Under the pieces are notes generated by a model. The model saw only the letters and a list, made by a program, of their open reading frames with translations, ran no database searches and was not told the origin of the DNA. A DNA stretch of 16,690 nt from NCBI GenBank assembly GCA_003242115.1, contig QBMP01000002.1:39487-56176 (forward strand), given 5' to 3'. This DNA is from Phormidesmis priestleyi (GTDB lineage: Bacteria > Cyanobacteriota > Cyanobacteriia > Phormidesmidales > Phormidesmidaceae). Both the position numbers and the translations under genes were made by a program. Below are positions 1-7,256 of the stretch, in pieces; the first letter of the stretch is position 1; each line of letters starts with the position of its first letter.

Positions 1-959
1 ATGTGTATCGGCGGATGGAGTTTGGGCTGAAGTGCAGCTATGCGCATGGGACTCAGGCGATTCGCACCCATTTAGACGCATTTGATCAGCAGGGCAAGAT
101 TAGTTTTGAGGTGTTTCGCCAACTGCGAGAGGAGTGGGCAGATAGGGTTTTACTACAGGCGGTTTGTTTGGTTACTTTGGATTATTTTATGGGGCCAAAA
201 GGGGAGGCACTTGCTGACTTAGTAGCCGATACTGGCGGCATTTTGGGCGGGGTGGCTTTTACGAATCCTGACATTGTTCAACAGATGGATCGGGTGTTTG
301 AGTTGGCTAAAGCGCGAGGCTTAGATTTGGACTTTCACACTGATGAGAGCTTAGATCCTGAGGATATGGCTTTGCGCTATGTGGCGGAGGCGGCAATTCG
401 GCACGAGTTCTCTGGGCGCATTACCTGCGGGCACTGTTGTAGTTTGTCGGTGCAGTCGGAAGCTGTTGCCAGCACCACCATTGAACGGGTAAAAGAAGCA
501 GGGGTATCGGTGGTGAGTTTGCCGATGTGTAATCTGTATTTGCAGGATCGGCAGGTGGGGCGATCGCCCCGGTTTCGAGGGGTCACCATTCTGCACGAAC
601 TCAAGGCAGCAGGTGTGAACGTCGCGCTGGCCTCCGATAACTGTCGCGATCCGTTTTTTGCCTATGGCGATCATGATGGACTCGAAGCTTTTACGCAGTC
701 TGTACGCATTGGCCAGTTGGATCATCCAATTGCAGACTGGCCGCAGGCAATCACGCTCAAGCCTGCGCAGATGATGGGATTAGAGAAAACAGGACAGCTA
801 GGCGAAGGGCTATCGGCGGATTTGGTCGTGTTTAAAGCGCGTAGCTTTAATGAACTGATGGCAAGAGGACAGAGCGATCGCATCGTCATCCGCAAAGGCA
901 AACAAATCGACACGACCCTACCTGACTACGCTGAACTCGACGATTTGATGCACGACTAA
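1..959 (+). CDS. Cytosine deaminase-family amidohydrolase (5' end cut by window)
   Basis: This is the C-terminal three quarters of a metal-dependent deaminase of the CodA/amidohydrolase family, which hydrolytically deaminates cytosine or a related ring. The reading frame is already open at base 3. The GTG there is almost certainly internal, because E. coli CodA has about 100 more N-terminal residues, including the HxH metal ligands. Numbering from base 3, the conserved pieces are RTHLD (21-25), the metal His112 with catalytic Glu115 in FHTDE, His144 in CGHC, and the metal Asp212 in SDNCRDPF. From recalled E. coli CodA alignment, the substrate glutamine (Gln156) falls on Thr58 and Asp314 falls on Asn213, so the true substrate may not be cytosine. 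It reads towards a GST gene 45 bp downstream. Family assignment is firm; specificity is not. Confidence 0.85.
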   Translation, partial: VYRRMEFGLKCSYAHGTQAIRTHLDAFDQQGKISFEVFRQLREEWADRVLLQAVCLVTLDYFMGPKGEALADLVADTGGILGGVAFTNPDIVQQMDRVFELAKARGLDLDFHTDESLDPEDMALRYVAEAAIRHEFSGRITCGHCCSLSVQSEAVASTTIERVKEAGVSVVSLPMCNLYLQDRQVGRSPRFRGVTILHELKAAGVNVALASDNCRDPFFAYGDHDGLEAFTQSVRIGQLDHPIADWPQAITLKPAQMMGLEKTGQLGEGLSADLVVFKARSFNELMARGQSDRIVIRKGKQIDTTLPDYAELDDLMHD

Positions 960-1004
960 AGAGACAACTTAAGAACAGCTCTAAGAACAATTAAGGAACA
1001 ACCC

Positions 1005-1655
1005 TTGAAACTGATCATCGGCAACAAAAACTACTCCTCTTGGTCTTTGCGACCCTGGCTACTGCTCTCTACATTCAAGCTTGAGTTTGAAGAAATTCAA
1101 GAATCGCTTCAGCAAGCAGGGCTTAAATCTCGCTTAGGCCAATATTCTCCTACTAGCCGAGTGCCAGTGCTGATAGATGAATCTCTAACCGTTTGGGATT
1201 CTTTGGCAATTTGTGAATACGTCTCTGAAAAATACTTGGCCCATCAAGGCTGGCCAAACGATCAGGCGCTTAGGGCTGAAGCTAGATCAATTTGCGCTGA
1301 GATGCACGCTGGATTTATGGGACTACGCAGCGAACTACCGATGAACTGCCGCGCGATGAGAAAAGTGGAGCTTTCAGCCTCCGCTTTGCAAGACATTGCC
1401 AGAATCGATCAGATTTGGTCAAAATGCCTGCGAGAAAATAGCGGCCCCTGGCTATTTGGAGAATTTTCGATTGCGGATTGTTTTTACGCGCCGGTTGTGA
1501 TGCGATTCAAAACGTATGGCATTTCGCTCTCGGAGAAAGCTAGCGAATATCAAACCTTTTTTCTTCAGCACAGTGAGTTGAATCGCTGGGTTAAGGCGGC
1601 TCAATCTGAAACTGAAATCGTGCCGGAGGACGAAGCCGGTGAGCCTTTAGCTTAG
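1005..1655 (+). CDS. Glutathione S-transferase family protein
   Basis: A 216-residue soluble GST-fold protein, expected to conjugate glutathione to electrophiles or reduce peroxides and disulfides in the cytoplasm. The N-terminal thioredoxin-like domain shows the SSWSLRPW active-site segment (11-18), the cis-proline loop RVPVLID (52-58) and the glutathione-contacting Asp65-Ser66 in DSLAICEY. The C-terminal helical domain carries the FSIADCFYAPV N-capping segment near residue 150. Length matches bacterial GSTs of the YfcF/zeta-like type. The start is TTG, chosen because AAGGA (993-997) sits 7 bases upstream and the domain begins exactly there; no ATG alternative fits. It follows the deaminase gene by 45 bp on the same strand and may be co-transcribed with it. 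The physiological substrate cannot be read from sequence. Confidence 0.85.
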   Translation: MKLIIGNKNYSSWSLRPWLLLSTFKLEFEEIQESLQQAGLKSRLGQYSPTSRVPVLIDESLTVWDSLAICEYVSEKYLAHQGWPNDQALRAEARSICAEMHAGFMGLRSELPMNCRAMRKVELSASALQDIARIDQIWSKCLRENSGPWLFGEFSIADCFYAPVVMRFKTYGISLSEKASEYQTFFLQHSELNRWVKAAQSETEIVPEDEAGEPLA

Positions 1656-1668
1656 TGGGTTAGAGTTC

Positions 1669-1711
1669 GTGCTTTAGTTCGTTGCTTTAACGAATCGAGT
1701 GGTAAAAGCAC
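1669..1711. terminator. Nested hairpin between convergent genes
   Basis: Between the 3' ends of the GST gene and the TPR gene lies a nested inverted repeat. The inner stem is TTCGTT-GCTTT-AACGAA (1678-1694, perfect 6 bp). The outer arms are GTGCTTTA (1669-1676) and TAAAAGCAC (1703-1711), with one bulged base. The position suggests a bidirectional terminator, although neither side has a long U tract. The last bases approach the TPR stop codon. Confidence 0.45.
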
Positions 1712-1715
1712 TTAC

Positions 1716-3065
1716 TTATGGAATCAGGCTGGGCGGCGGCGCAACTGAGCCAATTTGCTCAATAAAATAGTCTTCGCGCAGGTTGAGATCTCTGGCAATT
1801 ACGAGGGCTTGCTCAAAGGCTTGAAAGGCGGCCTGCAAATTGCCCTGGCGGCGCTGAAGCTGACCAATATTGTCGTAAGCATTCATGATGCCATAGCTGT
1901 TGTAGGCTTGGCGCTCGACTGGAATGAGCAAGCTGTAGGCTCCAATTGCTTCGTCGGTGAGCGCAAGGCTGCGATATAGCTCCCCTAAGTCTTTGAGAAC
2001 TTGGGCCGAGAAGCTAAACTGCTGCAAGCTTTGGGCGGCGCTGTAGGCGGAGCGATAGTATTCGATGGCGGGTTTTGGCAGGTTGAGCGCGCGGTAGTTT
2101 TGGGCGATCGCCACCAATAGCTGCGGTAGCTTTTCGACTTCACCCTGGCTCTGGTACAGCCCAATCAAATCGGTTTGCGCCCTCACCGCATTCGTCAGTG
2201 AATCGGCCTGCTGATAGCTATAGACTAGCTGCTCTAAATAAGCCGTTTCACTGACGACATCGCCAGTATTGCGCGCTGATTTGAGCAGTTCTAAATACAC
2301 ATCGGCGGCTTCGGCAAACTGAAACCATTCCAAGTGCAGTTTAGCCAAACTTACTTTTTGAGCGGTAATTTGATTGCTTGGCGCAGGGGTTTGAGCGGCT
2401 GTTAGCGCGATTAGCTGCTGGTAAACCTCTACCGCAGAATCAATATCGCGTAGAGTCGTAAAGGTTTGAGCTAATGCAGTCAGCACTTCTAAATTAGACG
2501 CCGTATTTCCGCTCACTAGTAGGCTCGCAGGCGCAGACTCATCTATCGGTAACGCGCCAAATTTTGGCTCTATCGGTAGACCCAAGGCGGCTTGAATCGT
2601 TTGCCAAATCTGTCGGGTGCGCAATGTCAAAAGCTGCACATCTTCTGAGCGCTGCTGCTGCCATGCAACTTCGGCAATTTTTTGAATCGCAGCAAATTCT
2701 TCAAAAGGCCCTAATAGACGGCGCAGGCGCAGCGATCGCCGCCAAAGCTCAAATGCCTGATCCGGTTCTCCTGCCGCTAACAGCTGCTGCGCATTTTGGT
2801 CGAGCAGTCCTAAGTCAATGGCCAATGCACTGAGTTCTAAAGGGCTCAGATCTCTTTTCACCGTCAGCATGGGCAATAGCGGATCGGGCGTTCTGTCTTT
2901 TAGCGGATCGCTCAAAAATTCTTGCCGTAGCCCCGGATCAACTTGCTGAGCTATCACCGGACGCGCCCATAAAAGAGCACCCCCAACAAAACCACAGAGT
3001 GCTAAATAAAAGGCCAGCGCTGGCGAGATAGCCGATTGGATCAAGTGACGTAACAATGAATACAC
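1716..3065 (-). CDS. Exported tetratricopeptide-repeat protein
   Basis: A 449-residue protein that probably acts as a helical-repeat scaffold outside the cytoplasm; no specific function is recognised. Residues 14-34 form a hydrophobic segment followed by RPVIA-QQ, a plausible signal-peptidase site after residue 39, so periplasmic or membrane-anchored localisation is inferred. The rest is alpha-helical. TPR-like units are clearest from about residue 195 to 435, with typical spacing of Ala, Tyr and Gly such as NYRALNLPKPAIEYYRSAYS, AYDNIGQLQRRQGNLQAAF and AFEQALVIARDL. The region around 85-125 (AAGEPDQAFELWRRSLRLRR) also resembles a TPR helix pair. The gene is convergent to the GST gene and divergent from hemC, sharing a 214-bp upstream region with it. 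The ATG start at 3065 gives a sensible signal peptide. Confidence 0.8.
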   Translation of the reverse strand: MYSLLRHLIQSAISPALAFYLALCGFVGGALLWARPVIAQQVDPGLRQEFLSDPLKDRTPDPLLPMLTVKRDLSPLELSALAIDLGLLDQNAQQLLAAGEPDQAFELWRRSLRLRRLLGPFEEFAAIQKIAEVAWQQQRSEDVQLLTLRTRQIWQTIQAALGLPIEPKFGALPIDESAPASLLVSGNTASNLEVLTALAQTFTTLRDIDSAVEVYQQLIALTAAQTPAPSNQITAQKVSLAKLHLEWFQFAEAADVYLELLKSARNTGDVVSETAYLEQLVYSYQQADSLTNAVRAQTDLIGLYQSQGEVEKLPQLLVAIAQNYRALNLPKPAIEYYRSAYSAAQSLQQFSFSAQVLKDLGELYRSLALTDEAIGAYSLLIPVERQAYNSYGIMNAYDNIGQLQRRQGNLQAAFQAFEQALVIARDLNLREDYFIEQIGSVAPPPSLIP

Positions 3066-3165
3066 AGTTGTTTGTAGAACTTTATGTTTTGGCAGAGGCT
3101 TTGTAACACTTGAGATCTGAGTGCTACTGCTCTAAATCAAGAAATAAACAGCCGCTGGCATAGGT

Positions 3166-3194
3166 TTGAGTGCTTCAAAGCAGGCTCCTATTGC
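3166..3194 (+). promoter_or_regulatory. Possible hemC promoter
   Basis: TTGAGT (3166-3171) and TATTGC (3189-3194) are separated by 17 bases, 85 bp before the hemC ATG. Each hexamer matches the consensus only partly, so this is a weak candidate within the 214-bp region shared with the divergent TPR gene. I see no convincing promoter for the TPR gene. Confidence 0.25.
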
Positions 3195-3279
3195 GGTAGG
3201 CTGGTGATCTTATGCGCTCCGTGCAAAAAAACATTGGCGCTATTTTCAACTAATCACCATAGCAAACGCTCGCTTTAGT

Positions 3280-4239
3280 ATGTCTTCTAACGTTGCCACT
3301 CGGACGGTACGGATCGGTTCTCGCAAAAGTCAGCTGGCGCTTGTGCAAACGCACTGGGTACAGGCTGAACTGAGCCGCGCCTTTCCTGACATCCACTTTG
3401 AGGTGTCAACGATGGAAACGCAAGGCGACAAAATTTTAGACGTGGCGCTTTCTAAAATCGGTGACAAAGGGCTTTTTACTCAAGAGCTAGAAGACGACAT
3501 GCTCAGCGGCAAAATTGACTTTGCGGTGCATTCGCTCAAAGATTTGCCGACGAATTTGCCAGCAGGGCTACAGTTGGGCTGCGTGACTGAGCGCGAAGAT
3601 CCGGCAGATGCGATGGTCGTCCATGCCAAGCACAAAGATAAGCAAATCGATACGCTGCCTGAAGGCGCGGTGATTGGCACTTCTTCGTTACGGCGCTTGG
3701 CTCAGCTGAGCCATCACTTTCCTCACTTTACCTTCAAAGACATTCGCGGCAATGTGAATACTCGTTTGCGTAAGCTAGATGACGGGGAGTACGATGCAAT
3801 TATTTTGGCAGCGGCGGGCTTAAACCGACTGGGGATGAGCGATCGCATTCATCAAATCTTACCTGCCGACATTTCTCTTCATGCTGTGGGTCAAGGCGCA
3901 CTCGGCATCGAATGCCGCATTGGCGATGATGACATTCTGGCGCTGCTCAAAGTACTAGAGCATGAACCTACCGCCTATCGCTGCTACGCAGAGCGGGCCT
4001 TTCTGCGAGAATTAGAAGGCGGCTGTCAGGTTCCCATCGGGGTGAATACCGTGATTGAAGATGGCAAGCTCACCCTCAAAGGGATTGTCGCGAGTCTGGA
4101 TGGTCAGCGGATGATTACGGGCATCGTCACCGGATTATCTACTGAGGCGGAGCGCATCGGCACCGAACTGGCCACTCAGCTTCGCAGCCAAGGTGCACAG
4201 GAAATTTTAGATGAGATCAATACTCACAATCGCGCCTAA
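3280..4239 (+). CDS. hemC: Porphobilinogen deaminase (hydroxymethylbilane synthase)
   Basis: This enzyme condenses four porphobilinogen molecules into hydroxymethylbilane in the cytoplasm, the tetrapyrrole step shared by heme, chlorophyll, bilin and cobalamin synthesis. Its 319 residues match the family's usual length (about 310-320). Visible motifs are [13 protein letters not shown] (11-23), VHSLKDLP (83-90) with catalytic Asp88, [11 protein letters not shown] (133-143), the [13 protein letters not shown] segment (154-166) and GGCQVPIG (247-254), whose Cys249 binds the dipyrromethane cofactor. All key residues are present. The ATG start lacks a clear Shine-Dalgarno sequence, which is common in cyanobacteria. 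It is divergent from the TPR gene and followed, after a hairpin region, by the HPF-like gene on the same strand. Confidence 0.97.
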   Translation: MSSNVATRTVRIGSRKSQLALVQTHWVQAELSRAFPDIHFEVSTMETQGDKILDVALSKIGDKGLFTQELEDDMLSGKIDFAVHSLKDLPTNLPAGLQLGCVTEREDPADAMVVHAKHKDKQIDTLPEGAVIGTSSLRRLAQLSHHFPHFTFKDIRGNVNTRLRKLDDGEYDAIILAAAGLNRLGMSDRIHQILPADISLHAVGQGALGIECRIGDDDILALLKVLEHEPTAYRCYAERAFLRELEGGCQVPIGVNTVIEDGKLTLKGIVASLDGQRMITGIVTGLSTEAERIGTELATQLRSQGAQEILDEINTHNRA

Positions 4240-4278
4240 AGCACTCTTCTGATAGAGGCTAAAAAGCTTATTTTTGCT
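4240..4278 (+). terminator. Candidate hemC terminator
   Basis: Immediately after the hemC stop codon, AGC(A)CTCT (4240-4247) pairs with AGAGGCT (4254-4260) around a 6-base loop, with one bulged A. It is followed by an AAAAA...TTTTT inverted repeat that ends in a T tract near 4272. The stem is short and the hairpin overlaps the upstream region of the next gene, so complete termination is uncertain. Confidence 0.35.
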
Positions 4279-4330
4279 CACAATAAGGCACTCCTTAGAC
4301 TGTAAAGTCCTTATCAAAACGAAGCAAAAT

Positions 4331-4774
4331 ATGAGAATTTCACCGATTATCTCCTACCGAGATGTGCCTAAAACGGACGCACTAGAAAGCCTGATTACTC
4401 AAAAAATCGAAAAATTAGAGCAGTATTACGACCAGATCAGTAGCTGCCGCGTCGCCATCGAAAAAACGCACGTTCATCCTGGCAGCGGTTCGTCCTACCG
4501 GGTTCGCCTTGACATTACCGTTCCTGAAAATCGTGAGGTGGTTGTCGATAAAAGCCCTGATGAAGGCGTGCAGTATCCGCCATTAGAAACGGTGATTGGA
4601 GACGCTTTTGATGTGGCCAATCGGCAGCTTAGAGAACTCGACGAGCAGCAGCACAACCATATGAAAACCCATATACCCGGTCAGCGTGAGATTGTGCTTG
4701 ACGACCTTACCGATGAGCCGATGGGTGAAAACGCTGTGCCACTGGCCGATGTTTCTGACACAGGCGCAAACTAA
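4331..4774 (+). CDS. HPF/RaiA (S30AE) family ribosome-associated protein, short form
   Basis: A 147-residue protein of the ribosome hibernation/sigma-54 modulation family, which binds the 30S decoding region and stabilises idle ribosomes. The S30AE-like fold occupies about residues 1-115: an opening strand (MRISPIISYRDVPK), a helix (ALESLITQKIEKLEQYYDQI), strands (SCRVAIEKTH, YRVRLDITV) and a second helix (VIGDAFDVANRQLRELDEQ). The acidic tail after about 120 is not the dimerisation domain of long HPF. It therefore differs from canonical cyanobacterial LrtA (about 190 residues), and I do not call it lrtA. ATG 4331 is preferred over an in-frame TTG at 4274, since the family fold starts at MRISPII and the 19 extra residues look like upstream non-coding sequence. 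glgA lies 144 bp downstream. Confidence 0.8.
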   Translation: MRISPIISYRDVPKTDALESLITQKIEKLEQYYDQISSCRVAIEKTHVHPGSGSSYRVRLDITVPENREVVVDKSPDEGVQYPPLETVIGDAFDVANRQLRELDEQQHNHMKTHIPGQREIVLDDLTDEPMGENAVPLADVSDTGAN

Positions 4775-4843
4775 GCTGAACGCTCCTCCGGTTACGTCCT
4801 GCGCATAGCCGACAGATGGCGCGTGCCTCTCGGGTCAAACCAC

Positions 4844-4890
4844 TATAAACTTGGACGTAATTGGACCAATGTGATTGGTCTGGAGTTTTT
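4844..4890 (+). promoter_or_regulatory. Possible glgA control region: TATAAA box, TTGGAC repeats and hairpin
   Basis: TATAAA (4844-4849) could serve as a -10 element, but no good -35 sits 17 bases upstream. Right after it, TTGGAC appears at 4851-4856 and again at 4861-4866, exactly 10 bp apart. GACCAAT-GTG-ATTGGTC (4864-4880) forms a perfect 7-bp stem that G-U pairs can extend to 10, followed by a T-rich stretch (TTTTT at 4886-4890). It may be an operator for glgA, an intrinsic terminator of the HPF-like gene, or both. Confidence 0.35.
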
Positions 4891-4918
4891 AATTAATTAA
4901 GTTTTAGGTGAGCGTGAT

Positions 4919-6340
4919 ATGCGAATTTTATTTGTGGCGGCTGAGGCTGCGCCGCTAGCGAAAGTTGGCGGGATGGGCGATGTCGTGGGTACATTGCCCG
5001 CAGTGCTAAGAGCAATGGGCCACGATGTGCGCGTATTGATGCCCTATTACAATTCGATGGCAGGCAAAGTAGAGGTGCCTGCTGATCCAGTTTGGTGGGG
5101 CTACTGCATGTCTAATTCGTTTGCAGTGTACGAAACCAAGCTGCCGAATACCGATGTGCCGCTCTATTTATTTGGCCATCCCTGCTTTGATAACGGCATG
5201 ATTTATGGCGGCGCAGATGAAGAGTGGCGCTTTACCTTTTTTGCAAATGGGGCGGCTGAGTTTGCCTGGAACCACTGGAAGCCAAATATCATTCACTGCC
5301 ACGATTGGCACACGGGCATGCTGCCGGTATGGATGCACGAAGTTTCTGACATCGGCACCGTCTTTACTATTCATAATTTGGCCTATCAGGGGCCGTGGCG
5401 CTGGAAGCTAGAAGAAATGACGTGGTGTCCGTGGTTTATGCAGGGGCACAACACGATGGCGGCAGCGTTGCAGTATGCCGACAAGGTGAATACGGTGTCG
5501 CCGACGTACGCGGAGCAAATTAAAACGCCTGAGTATGGTGAAAGCTTAGAAGGACTATTGTCTTTTATTAGCGGTAAGCTCAGCGGCATTGTCAATGGCA
5601 TTGATCTCGATTTGTTCGATCCGGCGACGGATTCTAAGCTAGCGCATAACTTCACGGCGAAGGATTTGGCTAAGCGATCGCTCAATAAAACCGCGATTCA
5701 AAAGGAAATGGGCCTAGCTGAAAACCCAGATGCCTTTTTAATAGGCATGGTTGGTCGGCTGGTAGAGCAAAAGGGTATTGACCTGATTTTGCAGACGATG
5801 GATCGGTATTTGGCCTATTCAGATGCGCAATTTGTGGTGCTAGGGACGGGCGATCGCGCCTACGAAAATCAGCTGTGGGAACTGGCTGCCCGCTATCCCG
5901 GCAGAGCTAGCGCCTACATTATGTACAGTGACGCGGTGGCTCGCCGCATCTATGCGGGCTGTGACGCCTTCTTAATGCCCTCACGCTTTGAGCCTTGCGG
6001 CATCAGTCAAATGATTGCCATGCGCTACGGCTGCGTGCCGATTGTGCGCCGTACAGGCGGGCTAGTCGATACCGTCAGCCACAACGATCCGATTAACGAA
6101 GCGGGCACTGGCTACTGCTTTGATCGCTACGAACCGCTGGATTTGTTTACCTCAATGGTGCGCGCTGCTGAAGCCTATCGCTTTAAGCCGCAGTGGGAAG
6201 CGTTGCAAAAAAGGGCAATGGCGACTCACTTTAGCTGGGAGCAGTCTGCGGTTGAATATATTAAGCTGTATAGCCAAGTCATGGGCCTGCCCGAAGAAAA
6301 TCAGCTCCCGGTCAAATACGGCGGCACGATTGAAATTTAG
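4919..6340 (+). CDS. glgA: Glycogen synthase (ADP-glucose), GlgA1-like
   Basis: A GT5-family glucosyltransferase that adds glucose from ADP-glucose to the non-reducing ends of alpha-1,4-glucan, building the cyanobacterial carbon store in the cytoplasm. Its 473 residues match the family length. The N-terminal Rossmann domain begins with KVGGMGDV (15-22), the KXGG ADP-glucose site, and contains the HCHDWHTG segment (126-133). The C-terminal domain has RLVEQKG (280-286) with conserved Arg280 and Lys285, the catalytic-region Glu358 in SRFEPCG, and the [10 protein letters not shown] loop (377-386). The overall sequence strongly resembles Synechocystis GlgA1 from memory. The start is supported by AGGTG at 4906-4910, 8 bases before ATG. 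No partner glycogen genes are adjacent. Confidence 0.95.
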   Translation: MRILFVAAEAAPLAKVGGMGDVVGTLPAVLRAMGHDVRVLMPYYNSMAGKVEVPADPVWWGYCMSNSFAVYETKLPNTDVPLYLFGHPCFDNGMIYGGADEEWRFTFFANGAAEFAWNHWKPNIIHCHDWHTGMLPVWMHEVSDIGTVFTIHNLAYQGPWRWKLEEMTWCPWFMQGHNTMAAALQYADKVNTVSPTYAEQIKTPEYGESLEGLLSFISGKLSGIVNGIDLDLFDPATDSKLAHNFTAKDLAKRSLNKTAIQKEMGLAENPDAFLIGMVGRLVEQKGIDLILQTMDRYLAYSDAQFVVLGTGDRAYENQLWELAARYPGRASAYIMYSDAVARRIYAGCDAFLMPSRFEPCGISQMIAMRYGCVPIVRRTGGLVDTVSHNDPINEAGTGYCFDRYEPLDLFTSMVRAAEAYRFKPQWEALQKRAMATHFSWEQSAVEYIKLYSQVMGLPEENQLPVKYGGTIEI

Positions 6341-6364
6341 TGAAATTTAGGCTTTTACAAACTT

Positions 6365-6383
6365 AAGCCTTTACAGGCTTTTA
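6365..6383 (+). terminator. glgA terminator hairpin
   Basis: AAGCCT-TTAC-AGGCTT is a perfect 6-bp stem with a 4-base loop, 25 bp after the glgA stop, running into TTTTA. On the opposite strand the region begins with the six-T run (AAAAAA at 6391-6396) that follows tRNA-Asp, so transcription from both sides appears to end here. Confidence 0.55.
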
Positions 6384-6396
6384 TGAACTAAAAAAA

Positions 6397-6470
6397 CGGG
6401 CCCGACGAGATTCGAACTCGCAACTTCCGCCGTGACAGGGCGGTGCTCTAACCAATTGAACTACGGGCCC
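6397..6470 (-). tRNA. trnD: tRNA-Asp (anticodon GTC)
   Basis: The reverse complement folds as a standard 74-nt tRNA. It has a 7-bp acceptor stem GGGCCCG/CGGGCCC with discriminator G, a D arm GTTC/GAGC with a 9-base loop containing GG, and an anticodon arm CCGCC-CTGTCAC-GGCGG. The variable loop has 5 bases, and the T arm has the TTCGAAT loop. The anticodon GTC reads aspartate codons GAC and GAU. CCA is not encoded. A TTTTTT run follows directly at its 3' side on the minus strand. Its cognate synthetase gene aspS lies 3.6 kb away in the same window. Confidence 0.96.
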
Positions 6471-6515
6471 TTGCTTTGAGAGGCGGTTAAGCTTCTCTGC
6501 TCTCAGGCGATCTCT

Positions 6516-6544
6516 ATTGTGCGGATTTAAGGGCGCTTTGTCAA
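6516..6544 (-). promoter_or_regulatory. tRNA-Asp promoter
   Basis: On the minus strand a perfect -35 TTGACA (6544-6539) is followed, after exactly 17 bases, by CACAAT (6521-6516), which matches TATAAT at four of six positions. Transcription would start near 6510, about 40 nt upstream of the mature tRNA 5' end. This is a strong sigma-70-type promoter, as expected for a tRNA gene. Confidence 0.6.
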
Positions 6545-6630
6545 ACCTATTTTCGACAAAATTTTTGAAAGACTTTTTGAAAGACTTTAGACGGGAGCCA
6601 AACACCCACTGAATGACCAATAAATGCCCG

Positions 6631-6652
6631 ATACACCTCTAGCTAGGTGTAT
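6631..6652. repeat. Perfect 8-bp-stem hairpin with palindromic loop
   Basis: ATACACCT (6631-6638) and AGGTGTAT (6645-6652) are perfect inverted arms around the self-complementary loop CTAGCT. No U tract follows on either strand, so it is not a typical terminator. Its role is unknown. Confidence 0.6.
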
Positions 6653-6867
6653 TGAGCTAGACACAGCATTCTGGCACGAGCTATTTAGATTTATTATTGA
6701 TTAGCAAAATATTTTATGGTCTTTTATTCATATGTACTCCTTATAGCGTGGACTGCGATCGCTCCTCGCATCAGGTTGCGATCACCAAATATCTGACGGA
6801 AGCGGTTTTTGCGTTTAATAAAAATGCTGATCCAAGAAAGTCAGTCGATGCGAATTCCTTGAATCTA

Positions 6868-6896
6868 TTGATATCAAGTCTCGTTAAATATATTAT
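6868..6896 (+). promoter_or_regulatory. Lipoprotein gene promoter
   Basis: TTGATA (6868-6873) and TATTAT (6891-6896) are each one mismatch from consensus and are separated by exactly 17 bases. The predicted start near 6903 gives a leader of about 24 nt before the ATG at 6927. This is one of the best promoter matches in the window and supports expression of the small gene downstream. Confidence 0.6.
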
Positions 6897-6926
6897 GAGA
6901 GCTGTCTTCATTCTCCACAAAATTCT

Positions 6927-7211
6927 ATGGCTAGAAAACTGAAAGCAGCAGAACTATTTTTATCGCTTGGATTGGCGGCCTCGTTGTTTACAGCCTGTGG
7001 GCCACAAGAGGGTGGCGAGGCCACCAGTGATGATGAGGCTCCGGCTCCTACTGAAGAAGTCGAACCTGAAACTGAAGGTGGCGAAGGGGGTGAAACTGAA
7101 GAAGTCGAACCTGAAACTGAAGGTGGCGAAGGGGGTGAAGGAGACGAAGGCGCATCTATAGATCGAGGTCTGCTATGGGCCGCTGTCTTGGAGGAAAGCG
7201 CTGTGGTCTAA
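6927..7211 (+). CDS. Small acidic Glu/Gly-rich lipoprotein with tandem repeat
   Basis: A 94-residue protein of unknown function, predicted to be a secreted lipoprotein. It has a short basic start (MARKLKAAE), a hydrophobic core (LFLSLGLAASLF) and a lipobox-like LFTAC with Cys24 as the lipidation residue. The mature part is very acidic and low-complexity. Two exact copies of the 15-residue unit TEEVEPETEGGEGGE lie at residues 42-71, and the protein ends with a hydrophobic tail (DRGLLWAAVLEESAVV). A strong promoter lies just upstream, although no Shine-Dalgarno sequence is seen. No domain family is recognised. The acidic repeat could bind cations or act as a spacer; that is speculation. It converges on the Rpn gene 45 bp away. 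Confidence 0.65.
   Translation: MARKLKAAELFLSLGLAASLFTACGPQEGGEATSDDEAPAPTEEVEPETEGGEGGETEEVEPETEGGEGGEGDEGASIDRGLLWAAVLEESAVV
7050..7139 (+). repeat. 45-bp perfect tandem duplication inside the lipoprotein gene
   Basis: Two identical 45-bp units (7050-7094 and 7095-7139) are joined head to tail and kept in frame, encoding TEEVEPETEGGEGGE twice. The absence of any silent difference implies a recent duplication or ongoing copy-number change. Confidence 0.9.
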
Positions 7212-7256
7212 GCCTCTGCATTCTCTCTGCGCTACTTCTCCGCTGGCTTTATGCAT

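Larger units (their letters stand above)
6471..6926. other. 456-bp region without a convincing gene
   Basis: Besides the tRNA promoter and the lipoprotein promoter, this stretch holds one perfect hairpin (6631-6652), one HIP1 octamer (6755-6762) and an AT-rich tract from about 6680. Open frames across it, including one of 81 codons from 6697, have no recognisable domain, no ribosome-binding site and atypical composition, so I do not call a gene. Confidence 0.6.

Noticed and set aside
4274..4330. TTG start for the HPF-like gene
   Set aside because: The added 19 residues overlap the terminator-like sequence after hemC and do not fit the S30AE fold.
6381..6620. 79-codon minus-strand frame over the tRNA
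   Set aside because: It reads through tRNA-Asp and its promoter and is a chance frame.
6697..6942. 81-codon open frame upstream of the lipoprotein gene
   Set aside because: It has no ribosome-binding site, no domain, overlaps the lipoprotein promoter and start, and lies in an AT-rich stretch where short frames occur by chance.
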